Shown: piece after piece, positions 56,654 to 64,000 of the stretch
Layout: each line of letters starts with the position of its first letter
Position numbering within the stretch: the stretch's first letter is position 1
Assembly: GCA_902634305.1 (NCBI GenBank)
Contig: CACPJJ010000005.1
Location: 1 to 64,000 of the forward strand
DNA length: 64,000 nt
Reading direction: 5' to 3'
Origin: an uncultured Pelagibacteraceae bacterium
GTDB taxonomy: Bacteria; Pseudomonadota; Alphaproteobacteria; Pelagibacterales; Pelagibacteraceae
Position numbers and translations under genes: made by a program
The notes under the pieces: generated by a model
Seen by the model: the letters and a program-made list of their open reading frames with translations, nothing else
What the model was told of the DNA's origin: nothing
Databases searched by the model: none

Positions 56654-58132
56654 TTATGCTAAAGTTTTTCTAATTGCTTGTTTCCATCCTTGCAATAAAT
56701 TATTTCTCAATGATTTATTAAGTTTTGGAGAAAAAACTCTATCTTTTTTTGACTTAACTTGAATTTCATTCAAAGATTTAAATTCTCCAATCTGATATCC
56801 AGCTAAGAGTGCAACCCCTAAGGCTGTTGTTTCTAGAGTTTTTGGTCTAATTACATTTAAATTTATTATATCTGATAAAAATTGAGCAAACCAATTGTTC
56901 GCCACCATTCCTCCATCAACTTTAATCAATTTAGGGTTAAGTCCATCTTTTTTCATTGCATCAAATAAATCATAACTTTGATAAGCAACAGATTCTACAA
57001 CAGCTCTGACTAAAGTTTTCCAATCACTGTTTCTTGTTAAACCAGTAATGACTCCTCTTGCATCTGGTCTCCAATAAGGAGCACCTATTCCACTAAATGC
57101 TGGAACTACATATACACCTTCATTATTTTTTTTTGATTTAGCAATATTTTCAGTTTCATATGCATTATCGATTAGTTTTATTTTATCTCTAAGCCATTGT
57201 ATTCCTGCTCCAGCAATAAAAATTGAACCTTCTAATGCGTAAGTATTTTTTCCATTTATTCGATAACAAATTGTGGTCAATAATTTATTTTTTGAAAAAA
57301 TTTTCTTTGAACCGGTATTCATTATTACAAATGCACCAGTACCATAAGTACTTTTGATTGAACCTTTTTGAAAACAAGATTGACCAATTGCTGCTGCCTG
57401 CTGATCTCCTAAAACTGCAGATATAGGGATTTCTTGTCCGATAATTTTTTTATCTAAAGTCCCAAAACTATCAGCTGAATTTTTTACTTCTGGAAGAATT
57501 TTGTGAGATATCTTTAATTTTTTCAATATATTTTTATCCCATTGATTTGTATTTATATTGTACAACATTGTTCTGGATGCATTAGTTGCTTCAGTTAAAT
57601 GTTTTTTTCCTTTAGTTAGCTTCCAAATTAAAAAAGTATCAATGGTTCCAAATAGTAAATTATTTGATTTTAATAATCTTTTTGATTCTTTTACATTATC
57701 TAATATCCATCTAATTTTCGTTGCTGAAAAATATGGATCGATAAATAAGCCAGTTTTTTTTCTAATAATATTTTCATAATTATTTTTTTTCAAATTTTGG
57801 CAAAATTGTTGTGTACGTCTATCCTGCCAAACAATAGCATTGTAAATTGGTTTGCCATTTTTTTTATTCCAGAGGATAGTTGTTTCTCTCTGATTGGTAA
57901 TTCCAATACTTAATATTTTTCCTTTTAACTTCTTAGCTTTTTGTGTAACTTTTTTTAATGATTTGAGTGTAGTCTTCCAAATCTCATTTGGATTATGTTC
58001 TACCCAACCATTTTTTGGAAAATATTGTTTAAATTCAAACTGTGATATAAATTTTATGTTACCTTTTGTATCAAACAAAATTACTCTTGTTGATGTAGTG
58101 CCTTGGTCAATAGCAACAAGAAGTTTTTTCAC
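56654..58132 (-). CDS. glpK: Glycerol kinase
   Basis: 492 residues, full length. AIDQGTTSTRVILFD is the phosphate-1 loop, GWVEHNPNEIW and NQRETTILWNKKNGKPIYNAIVWQDRRT (in short, WQDRRT) are the FGGY kinase blocks, and GTGAFVIMNTG follows. It phosphorylates glycerol with ATP. It lies 4 nt after the fused ABC permease gene, so it is co-transcribed with that transporter. That is notable because the transporter resembles quaternary-amine importers. Downstream is gpsA. Confidence 0.95.
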   Translation of the reverse strand: MKKLLVAIDQGTTSTRVILFDTKGNIKFISQFEFKQYFPKNGWVEHNPNEIWKTTLKSLKKVTQKAKKLKGKILSIGITNQRETTILWNKKNGKPIYNAIVWQDRRTQQFCQNLKKNNYENIIRKKTGLFIDPYFSATKIRWILDNVKESKRLLKSNNLLFGTIDTFLIWKLTKGKKHLTEATNASRTMLYNINTNQWDKNILKKLKISHKILPEVKNSADSFGTLDKKIIGQEIPISAVLGDQQAAAIGQSCFQKGSIKSTYGTGAFVIMNTGSKKIFSKNKLLTTICYRINGKNTYALEGSIFIAGAGIQWLRDKIKLIDNAYETENIAKSKKNNEGVYVVPAFSGIGAPYWRPDARGVITGLTRNSDWKTLVRAVVESVAYQSYDLFDAMKKDGLNPKLIKVDGGMVANNWFAQFLSDIINLNVIRPKTLETTALGVALLAGYQIGEFKSLNEIQVKSKKDRVFSPKLNKSLRNNLLQGWKQAIRKTLA

Positions 58133-58136
58133 AATT

Positions 58137-60290
58137 TTAATTTATGCCAAGGTGTTTTTTTCTTTTCTCTACCCAGGTTCTAATTAAATTATCAAATATT
58201 AAACCTATGAAAGCAACGCAAATTCCAAGTGTGAATCCTATACCTGCCCCTTTTTTATCTGATAATGCTTTTAAAATATATTGTCCTAAATCTTCAGTTC
58301 CAATAAAAGCTCCAATGATCACCATAAACAATGCAAATACAATTGTTTGATTTAAGCCAAGCATCATGTGAGGAAATGCTAAAGGAAATTCTATTTTAGT
58401 CAATCTTTGGAATTTATTTACACCTGACATTGTTGCAGCATCATGCAAACCAACTGGAACACTTCTAAGACCTTCAATTGTATAACGTGTTGCAGGTATT
58501 GTTGCATAAACTATAACTGCAATTAAAACTGATGTATCAGTTATACCAAAAAGCATCATCACTGGAATTAAGTATACAAAAGAAGGAAAAGTTTGAAATA
58601 TATCACAAACCCCCAGCATAAAACTCGCAGAATGTTTGTTTTGAAAACATAAAGTTCCAACTGTAAAACCGATTAAACAAGATACAATAACTCCAAAAGT
58701 TGCCATATATGCCGTCACTAATGCTCTATCCCACCATGGACTTAAGGCTATAAATAAAGTCAATCCACAAACAACTAATGCTGAACGAATTCCACCAATT
58801 AAATATCCCGCACCAACAACCAAAACTAATGTGGCAACCGCAGGCATTCTTAAATATAAAGCTCTCATTGGCTGAAGCACGTCTTGAATCAACCATGTAT
58901 TAAATGCTTTTATATACACAAAGAATGTATCAAAAATCCAATCAACACCTTTATTCCAAAAATCTGCTGTTGATATTCCTTTGTTATGTGGAACTTCAAA
59001 TAAGTAGTTGTAACTACCTTTAAACAAAAAAGTTCCAACATAAGCAAGTAAAATTCCTATAATTACTGTTGCAACAAAAAATAAAATATTTTTATTTCTT
59101 TGATAGAATGTCAGATTACCGAAATAGTCTGTTTGTTTATTTGCCCAAGCCAAAGACATTTTATCTAAAAGAATTGCAATTAAACTAATACACAATCCAG
59201 CTTCCAAAGCTAAACCGATATTAAGTTGGTTTAAGGCTAATAATAAATTAAACCCCAAACCTTTTGCACCTATAAATGCAGAAATAACAGCCATAGAGAA
59301 ACAAACCATTATGACTTGGTTTACTCCAATTAAGATATCTCTTCTTGCAGTTGGAATTAATACTTTAAACATCAGTTGCCAATTATTACACCCGCTCATT
59401 CTACCTGCCTCGATAACTTCTGGTGGTATTGCTCTTAAACCTAATATAGTTAATAATATCATTGGTGGTACAGCAACAACCATAGTTATAATTACTGCAG
59501 CATGATCACCAACTCCAAAAAGTACAAGTGCAGGAACCAATACCGCATATTGTGGCATTGTTTGCATAACTAAAAGTATTGGATATAAAGCTTTCTCAAC
59601 ACGTTTGCTTTTAAATGCTGCTATACCTAAGCCTAAGCCAAAAATAAATGATAGTGGTGCTGCAACTAATATAAATGAAAGAGTTTGCATCGAAGGTTTC
59701 CACTGACCAAATATAGAAATGTAAACCATAACTAAACCTGCAAACAAAGCTAAACCTTTACCACTTAGTTTATAAGCAAGTATTGCTGAACCCGCAGCAA
59801 CAATAGTCCATGGTAAACCTGGTAGTTCTGCCCAAGGGTTTTTGTCTATCCAATCCCAACTGGTAAATGCTACAATAGTTTCAAGTCCGCCTAATAAAAT
59901 CTCTCTAATCAGCTCTATTAGAAACGTCATAAAAGCAGTTAAATTTCTACTTATTTGTAAAACTAAAGGCCGAGTTCTGAATTCTTGAGTATCTTCGTTC
60001 CAAAATTCAATTGGCATCCATTCATTCATTAAGAAAAATAATGAATCATTTATCCAAATAGGTAACCATCCAAGCAATGGAGGTAATCTCCAAAAGACAT
60101 CAAAAGCATAATATCTTACTTCTTTACCGAGAAAAACAAAGGAGCTTTGGTTTGGATCTTTAACAAATTCTGCTTGGCCTCGTATAAATTTATATGTTTC
60201 AGGAACATCAATCGCAAAGCATAAAGCAAAAAATACAATCAATAAAAATAACCATTGAAATAACTTTGGATATTTTTTTATTAATTCCAT
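58137..60290 (-). CDS. Fused double-domain ABC permease (ProW-type, betaine/TMAO family)
   Basis: 717 residues with two complete ProW-like permease domains in one chain. The first EAA-type loop reads EAGRMSGCNNWQLM and the second DAATMSGVNKFQRL, each followed by FIGAKGLG or FIGTEDLG. Most ProW permeases have one domain and dimerise, so this is an internal duplication. It should form the inner-membrane channel with the ATPase encoded 3 nt upstream. In SAR11 such fused permeases are associated with TMAO uptake, a plausible assignment with tmm near. Confidence 0.8.
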   Translation of the reverse strand: MELIKKYPKLFQWLFLLIVFFALCFAIDVPETYKFIRGQAEFVKDPNQSSFVFLGKEVRYYAFDVFWRLPPLLGWLPIWINDSLFFLMNEWMPIEFWNEDTQEFRTRPLVLQISRNLTAFMTFLIELIREILLGGLETIVAFTSWDWIDKNPWAELPGLPWTIVAAGSAILAYKLSGKGLALFAGLVMVYISIFGQWKPSMQTLSFILVAAPLSFIFGLGLGIAAFKSKRVEKALYPILLVMQTMPQYAVLVPALVLFGVGDHAAVIITMVVAVPPMILLTILGLRAIPPEVIEAGRMSGCNNWQLMFKVLIPTARRDILIGVNQVIMVCFSMAVISAFIGAKGLGFNLLLALNQLNIGLALEAGLCISLIAILLDKMSLAWANKQTDYFGNLTFYQRNKNILFFVATVIIGILLAYVGTFLFKGSYNYLFEVPHNKGISTADFWNKGVDWIFDTFFVYIKAFNTWLIQDVLQPMRALYLRMPAVATLVLVVGAGYLIGGIRSALVVCGLTLFIALSPWWDRALVTAYMATFGVIVSCLIGFTVGTLCFQNKHSASFMLGVCDIFQTFPSFVYLIPVMMLFGITDTSVLIAVIVYATIPATRYTIEGLRSVPVGLHDAATMSGVNKFQRLTKIEFPLAFPHMMLGLNQTIVFALFMVIIGAFIGTEDLGQYILKALSDKKGAGIGFTLGICVAFIGLIFDNLIRTWVEKRKKHLGIN

Positions 60291-60293
60291 GAT

Positions 60294-61325
60294 TTAATTA
60301 CTATTTTTTCTTCCTCCAAAAACTGTATTAATTATTTTTGTTGGATTAATAGAGCCTACAATTTTGTTATTATTATCTATAACTGCTACTGATTTTTCTT
60401 GTGTTAAAATTTTTTCAGCAACATTTTCAATAATTTCATTTTTTAAAACCTTCAAATCACCTAGATTATCAGTGGTAGATGGTTCCATTACATCTTCTAT
60501 TAATAGAACTTTTTCTCTAGGTACCTCTTCGGTAAATTTCCTTACATATTCAGTTGCTGGATTTAAAACAATATTTGCAGGTGTGTCTAGCTGTTCAATT
60601 ATTCCATCTTTCATAATAGCAATACGATCAGCAAGTTTTAGAGCCTCATCAAAATCATGAGTAATAAACATAATTGTTTTTTGTAATTTATCTTGAAGTC
60701 TTAAAAACTCATCCTGCATTTCTTTTCTAATTAGTGGGTCTAATGCAGAAAAAGGTTCATCCAAAAACCAAATATCTGGCTCTACTGCTAATGATCTCGC
60801 AATACCTACTCTCTGTTGTTGACCTCCAGAAAGTTCTCTTGGAAAATAGTTTTCTCTTCCATCAAGACCAACAAGTTTAACCATATCCATTGCTTTACTA
60901 ATACTATCTTCAGTTTTAATTCCCTTAATTTGGAGCGGGAAAGCAATATTTTCTACAACTGTTTTATGAGGAAGTAGAGCAAAACTCTGAAAAACCATTC
61001 CCATTTTATTTCTTCTAAGCTCTATTAGTTCTTTATTGTTTAATTGAAGTAAATCTTGACCTTCTATAAAAATTTTTCCACCTGTTGCATCAGTTAATCT
61101 AGAAATACATCTTAGCAAAGTTGATTTTCCTGATCCGGATAAACCCATTACAACTAACATTTCTCCCTTTGAAACTTCAAATGAAGCATTGTTAACACCT
61201 ACTATGCATCCATTTTCTTGAAAAGTTTTTGCGTCCACATTGCCATTTGAATCTTGAAGCATTTTTTTGGCATTTTCTCCAAAAATTTTATAAACAGCTT
61301 CACATTTAATTACTGGTTCAGACAT
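60294..61325 (-). CDS. ABC transporter ATP-binding protein, ProV/OpuAA type
   Basis: 343 residues. Walker A GLSGSGKST, signature ELSGGQQQRVGIARS and Walker B DIWFLDEPFSALDP are canonical. A C-terminal CBS-like part (about 270-340) resembles the ionic or nucleotide sensor of ProV. The N-terminal EAVYKIFGENAKKMLQD is typical of the quaternary-amine transporter ATPases. It starts the pair with the fused permease (3-nt gap) and could also serve the ATPase-less permease at 28.6 kb. Confidence 0.88.
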   Translation of the reverse strand: MSEPVIKCEAVYKIFGENAKKMLQDSNGNVDAKTFQENGCIVGVNNASFEVSKGEMLVVMGLSGSGKSTLLRCISRLTDATGGKIFIEGQDLLQLNNKELIELRRNKMGMVFQSFALLPHKTVVENIAFPLQIKGIKTEDSISKAMDMVKLVGLDGRENYFPRELSGGQQQRVGIARSLAVEPDIWFLDEPFSALDPLIRKEMQDEFLRLQDKLQKTIMFITHDFDEALKLADRIAIMKDGIIEQLDTPANIVLNPATEYVRKFTEEVPREKVLLIEDVMEPSTTDNLGDLKVLKNEIIENVAEKILTQEKSVAVIDNNNKIVGSINPTKIINTVFGGRKNSN

Positions 61326-61390
61326 AAATTTTAATAAAGTTATACGAAATTAAGATAAAATAAAATCTATATAATTTGTTCATTTCCTCC

Positions 61391-61942
61391 TTAAAAATTT
61401 TTAATAAAATAAACCCTTGTATCAATACCGGTGCTTAAAAAACTTAAAACCTCTCCACTTACATTCGCTGTTCTATTTACCCCTACATTTGCACCACTAA
61501 CAGTGTAACCAGCAAAGCATTTATTTTTCTCTTTATCCCATTTAACATACGTTTCATCAATTTTATTACCATTGATGGTATATAGTTCGTAAGCTTCATA
61601 ATTTAAAAAATGAGCAGCCATGATAGCACGTTGAGGAAGAAGTTTTGTTGCATTACAAACTGCTTCATATAGTTCATCAGTCAATCTAAAATTATCTGTT
61701 CCATCAAATGTTACTAGGATACCTGATGGAAGTTGGGATATAAGTGCATTAAGTTTTTTTTCTTCTGCGATTCTTTCTTCTTCTAATTTCATTTTTTTAA
61801 TTAATTCATCTCCTCCTCCCCAATAAATATTTAAAATACCAAAAGATAAAATTATAATAAGTGTTAAGATAAGCAGACCACCAAATTGCTTTGTTGTTTC
61901 GGGCAATTCTTTTAATCTGTTTATATAATTATTTTTTATCAT
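61391..61942 (-). CDS. Hypothetical single-pass membrane protein
   Basis: 183 residues, unrecognised. One transmembrane helix (about 20-40, GGLLILTLIIILSFGILNIY) is followed by a charged helical stretch (KKMKLEEERIAEEKK) and a C-terminal domain probably in the periplasm. It starts 8 nt after the MORN gene and ends before the ATPase gene with a 65-nt gap. It may be part of the unit that separates the binding protein from the rest of the transporter. Confidence 0.55.
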   Translation of the reverse strand: MIKNNYINRLKELPETTKQFGGLLILTLIIILSFGILNIYWGGGDELIKKMKLEEERIAEEKKLNALISQLPSGILVTFDGTDNFRLTDELYEAVCNATKLLPQRAIMAAHFLNYEAYELYTINGNKIDETYVKWDKEKNKCFAGYTVSGANVGVNRTANVSGEVLSFLSTGIDTRVYFIKNF

Positions 61943-61950
61943 TATTTTAA

Positions 61951-62328
61951 TTATTCTTGTAATTTTCCATTAATCCAGGTGCCTGTTTTTTCCTGACCAT
62001 CAGACCAAGTAAAAGTTCCTTTCCCATTCATAAAACCATTGGCCCATTCTCCAACATACGTTGCGCCGTTTGGAAAAGTTAAAGTACCTTGTCCACTCCA
62101 CTCACTGTTTTTAAATTCGCCTTTATAAATATATCCATTAGGCCAAGTTTCTGTTCCTTGACCATGTTTTTTTGTGTTTACCCACTCACCTTCATAAGTT
62201 GTTTTATCTGTATAAACCCACTTACCATAACCATTTTCGCAATTTCCCTCCTTACATCCAGTGCTACGAGATAGAACTTCAGATGTAATTAAAAAACTAA
62301 AAATTATGCTAATAATAATTTTTTTCAT
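61951..62328 (-). CDS. Secreted MORN-repeat protein
   Basis: 125 residues. A signal peptide (about 1-21, MKKIIISIIFSFLITSEVLS) is followed by a short CKEGNC segment and about four MORN repeats: YGKWVYTDKTTYEGEW, HGQGTETWPNGYIYKGEF, SGQGTLTFPNGATYVGEW and NGKGTFTWSDGQEKTG. MORN repeats form a beta-sheet rod often involved in membrane contacts or as a spacer. It begins about 35 nt after the 153-residue gene and 8 nt before the membrane protein. Function unknown. Confidence 0.75.
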   Translation of the reverse strand: MKKIIISIIFSFLITSEVLSRSTGCKEGNCENGYGKWVYTDKTTYEGEWVNTKKHGQGTETWPNGYIYKGEFKNSEWSGQGTLTFPNGATYVGEWANGFMNGKGTFTWSDGQEKTGTWINGKLQE

Positions 62329-62363
62329 AACAATACTTTACACAAAATTAATTAAAAAAAAAA

Positions 62364-62825
62364 TCAGACATTTGTGTCTATTTTTCTGCATGAATAAAAA
62401 GAAATATCTTTTTCAGCGTTTTCACTTTTTACATTTCTTGTAATTTCATGAACTAATTCGCCTGATTTTCTATTTATAATACCAGACTCTGAGTAATTTT
62501 TTTTTTGGTCAATTGCTTTAAATAAAACAACATCTTTATTTACTATTTTAACATTTAATTTTTTTGTATCTGAAAGAAATAAAGACAATCCACTAATCAA
62601 AAGTGTTTCTGGTTTTTTTGCCTCAATATCGAATTTATCTAAATCCTTGTCATCTAAATCTTTAGCTAGAAAAGTTTGATAATTGTATTCAGAATTCTTA
62701 AGTATTTTTTTTTCTAAATCACATACAAAACTAAGATTAATATCCTCTTGGATATCCACATCTTTTGCAAAGGCTGAATTTAAAAATAGCAAGCTAAGCG
62801 ATATATAAAAAAAATATTTTATCAT
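62364..62825 (-). CDS. Hypothetical secreted protein
   Basis: 153 residues, unrecognised. A signal peptide (about 1-20, MIKYFFYISLSLLFLNSAFA) precedes an acidic, soluble domain with two cysteines (FVCDLEKK and YSCRKID) that could pair in the periplasm. It lies between the binding-protein terminator and the MORN gene. It is co-directional with the transporter but may have its own promoter in the 62.83-62.87 kb gap. Confidence 0.55.
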   Translation of the reverse strand: MIKYFFYISLSLLFLNSAFAKDVDIQEDINLSFVCDLEKKILKNSEYNYQTFLAKDLDDKDLDKFDIEAKKPETLLISGLSLFLSDTKKLNVKIVNKDVVLFKAIDQKKNYSESGIINRKSGELVHEITRNVKSENAEKDISFYSCRKIDTNV

Positions 62826-62869
62826 TAGATTAAATTAAACTTTAAGTAACCTTTTTTCTAAAGTTAAAA

Positions 62870-62900
62870 TAAAAAAATCCCCCCCAACATTGTTGGGGGA
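62870..62900 (-). terminator. Rho-independent terminator after the binding-protein gene
   Basis: On the minus strand CCCCCAAC and GTTGGGGG (62881-62899) form an 8-bp GC-rich stem with an AAT loop, followed by GGA and seven T. It lies 27 nt after the binding-protein stop. It should end that transcript and separate it from the downstream genes, so the binding protein is made as a separate, probably abundant message. Confidence 0.9.
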
Positions 62901-62926
62901 GACTTTATAATTATTAACTTTAACCT

Positions 62927-63874
62927 TTATTTAGTAAAAGCTTGCCAAACACTCTTATTGTCAGCTAACCATTTTTTAGCTGCATCTTCGTGAGTCATTT
63001 TGTCAACGTCAACTAAAGCTGCCATTGCACCAATTTGACTTGTAGAGAATGACATTTTTTTGAACATCGCAGCTGCTTTTGGATGAGTTTTTGGAAAATC
63101 AGCGTTAACTGCTTTTTTCAAATAACCATCTGGCGAACCACATTTACCGTCTCCACCGTCTTCTGGTCTACAACCAGCTGTGTATGGAGGGAAGTCTATA
63201 AATGTAAAACCAGCACCATCTGTAAAGTTTGGTGTCCAGTTAAAGATGATAGTTCCTCTTCCTTCTTTTTTAGCTGCTGCTAATTCTGCCCAAAGTGCAT
63301 CTGCACTTCCAGCAAATTTAACCCACCAAAGGTCGCCTAAGCCTAATGCATCAACTCTTTGTGGAATTAAATCACCATGCCAAGTTTGTGGACCTTCTAA
63401 CATTCTTCCTTTTCCATCTGGTGAATCAGGTGTTGTGAAGTTTTTTGCACAGTCAGGATTTTTTAAAGCAGTCCAGTCTGGTAGACCTGGGCATAAACCT
63501 TTTTCAGCAACCCAATTTGGATATCCCATATCCTCAAGAGTTCTTGCTTCATGATCACCCCAGTCAAGCAAACCACCTTTGTCTAAAGCTGTAGTAAATG
63601 ATTTACCAAAAGCAGATTCCCAAACTTCGTGTGATATAGTTACATCACCAATTCGAATTGATTCATAAACTGCTTGTGAGTCAGCGTTTACATATTTAAC
63701 GTTATTTCCCATACTTTCCATAATTCCACCAATTACGTATGCCATTACTATTTGACTTGACCAATTGTGTGTCGGGATAACTATAGGTTTCTTACTATCT
63801 GCAGAATTTGCTATTCCAGTAAAAGAAACTACTGAAATAATTAAAGCAGATAAAAGAGATATTATTTTTCTCAT
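62927..63874 (-). CDS. Quaternary-amine ABC transporter substrate-binding protein (TmoX/OpuAC-like)
   Basis: 315 residues with a signal peptide (about 1-24, ending ANSA). It carries many tryptophans (THNWSSQ, WESAF, GDLWWVKF, FNWTPNF) and two likely disulfides (CPGLPDWTALKNPDC, CRPEDGGDGKC). These are features of OpuAC-type proteins that hold a trimethylammonium group in an aromatic cage. With tmm and a betaine-type transporter nearby, TMAO or glycine betaine is the probable ligand. It is separated from the other subunits by three genes and its own terminator. Confidence 0.8.
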   Translation of the reverse strand: MRKIISLLSALIISVVSFTGIANSADSKKPIVIPTHNWSSQIVMAYVIGGIMESMGNNVKYVNADSQAVYESIRIGDVTISHEVWESAFGKSFTTALDKGGLLDWGDHEARTLEDMGYPNWVAEKGLCPGLPDWTALKNPDCAKNFTTPDSPDGKGRMLEGPQTWHGDLIPQRVDALGLGDLWWVKFAGSADALWAELAAAKKEGRGTIIFNWTPNFTDGAGFTFIDFPPYTAGCRPEDGGDGKCGSPDGYLKKAVNADFPKTHPKAAAMFKKMSFSTSQIGAMAALVDVDKMTHEDAAKKWLADNKSVWQAFTK

Positions 63875-63906
63875 TTTTTCCCCTTTCCTTAATATTAAGT
63901 AAACTT

Positions 63907-63935
63907 AGTATGTGCCTAATTAAAAGTATAGTCAA
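63907..63935 (-). promoter_or_regulatory. Candidate sigma-70 promoter of the binding-protein gene
   Basis: On the minus strand TTGACT (63935-63930) and CATACT (63912-63907) are spaced 17 bp, close to the TTGACA/TATAAT consensus. The initiation point would fall about 25-30 nt before the gene, with an AAGGGG ribosome site next to its ATG at 63874. A short palindrome CTTAATATTAAG lies between. Confidence 0.5.
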
Positions 63936-64000
63936 CAAGAGTTAGATATATTATGTTCGTTGTAGGCTTTTAAAAATGTTAAATACTAGTGCTAATATTA

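Noticed and set aside
63180-63554. 124-codon plus-strand open frame
   Set aside because: Antisense to the binding-protein gene, whose codons and motifs are clearly the coding ones.

Overview
The window reads as a very compact, AT-rich alphaproteobacterial chromosome segment of the SAR11 type (Pelagibacterales, 'Candidatus Pelagibacter'-like). This rests on strong A/T bias, near-zero intergenic space, many 1- or 4-nt gene overlaps and convergent genes whose stop codons abut. The gene set also fits SAR11: a thiamin-precursor symporter behind a TPP riboswitch, ferric iron ABC uptake, and several routes for methylated amine and sulfur osmolytes. No tRNA, rRNA, CRISPR, insertion sequence or phage gene was recognised. 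No gap exceeds about 300 bases; the longest non-coding stretches are about 100-140 bp and lie mostly between divergent promoters.

Layout. 1-5.7 kb (minus): 5' part of an SSS symporter with its TPP riboswitch, azlC/azlD, and an fbpABC-type iron transporter. A tiny cysteine-motif ORF and a strong hairpin separate fbpA from fbpB, and twin Fur-like boxes precede fbpA. 5.7-9.1 kb: LysR regulator, AcuI-like reductase, folE, then hisI and a DUF2237 gene on the plus strand. 9.1-27.4 kb: one unbroken minus-strand run of 19 tightly packed genes. It begins with betaine-homocysteine methyltransferase and a dimethylglycine-dehydrogenase-like enzyme. It continues through a methyltransferase, Rieske oxygenase, SET protein, DddP-like M24 enzyme, small kinase, nucleotidyltransferase, non-halogenating HalD-type dioxygenase, carnitine dehydrogenase-like enzyme, crotonase and redox genes. 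It ends with a second dimethylglycine-dehydrogenase-like enzyme, etfB, etfA and ETF-ubiquinone oxidoreductase.

27.5-32.2 kb (plus): betaine-type ABC binding protein, a terminator-like hairpin, a permease with no ATPase, a short MetF, a GcvT/DmdA-like methyltransferase and a Yip1-like membrane protein. 32.2-36 kb (minus): an uncharacterised four-gene unit (M19 peptidase homologue without its N-terminal HxD, a 552-residue unknown, DUF3726, a four-cysteine mini-protein) and a secreted thioredoxin-like protein. 36-39.6 kb (plus): purE, purK and three accessory genes. 39.6-45.1 kb (minus): a lipoprotein and the heterotetrameric sarcosine oxidase soxBDAG, divergent from fhs.

46.9-51.1 kb: Fe-alcohol dehydrogenase and glutamine amidotransferase, divergent from an aldehyde dehydrogenase and an SDR. 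51.1-54.2 kb: a TRAP transporter divergent from trimethylamine monooxygenase (tmm). 55.6-63.9 kb (minus): gpsA, glpK and an ABC transporter of the TMAO/betaine type with a fused double permease. Three envelope-type genes, one with MORN repeats, lie between its ATPase and its binding protein.

Taken together, the genes support uptake of quaternary amines (glycine betaine, TMA/TMAO, perhaps carnitine and DMSP), stepwise demethylation to glycine, transfer of methyl groups to homocysteine or tetrahydrofolate, oxidation of one-carbon units through Fhs and MetF, and delivery of electrons through ETF to ubiquinone. The least explained parts are the middle of the 9-27 kb run (Rieske to crotonase) and the M19/DUF3726 unit.
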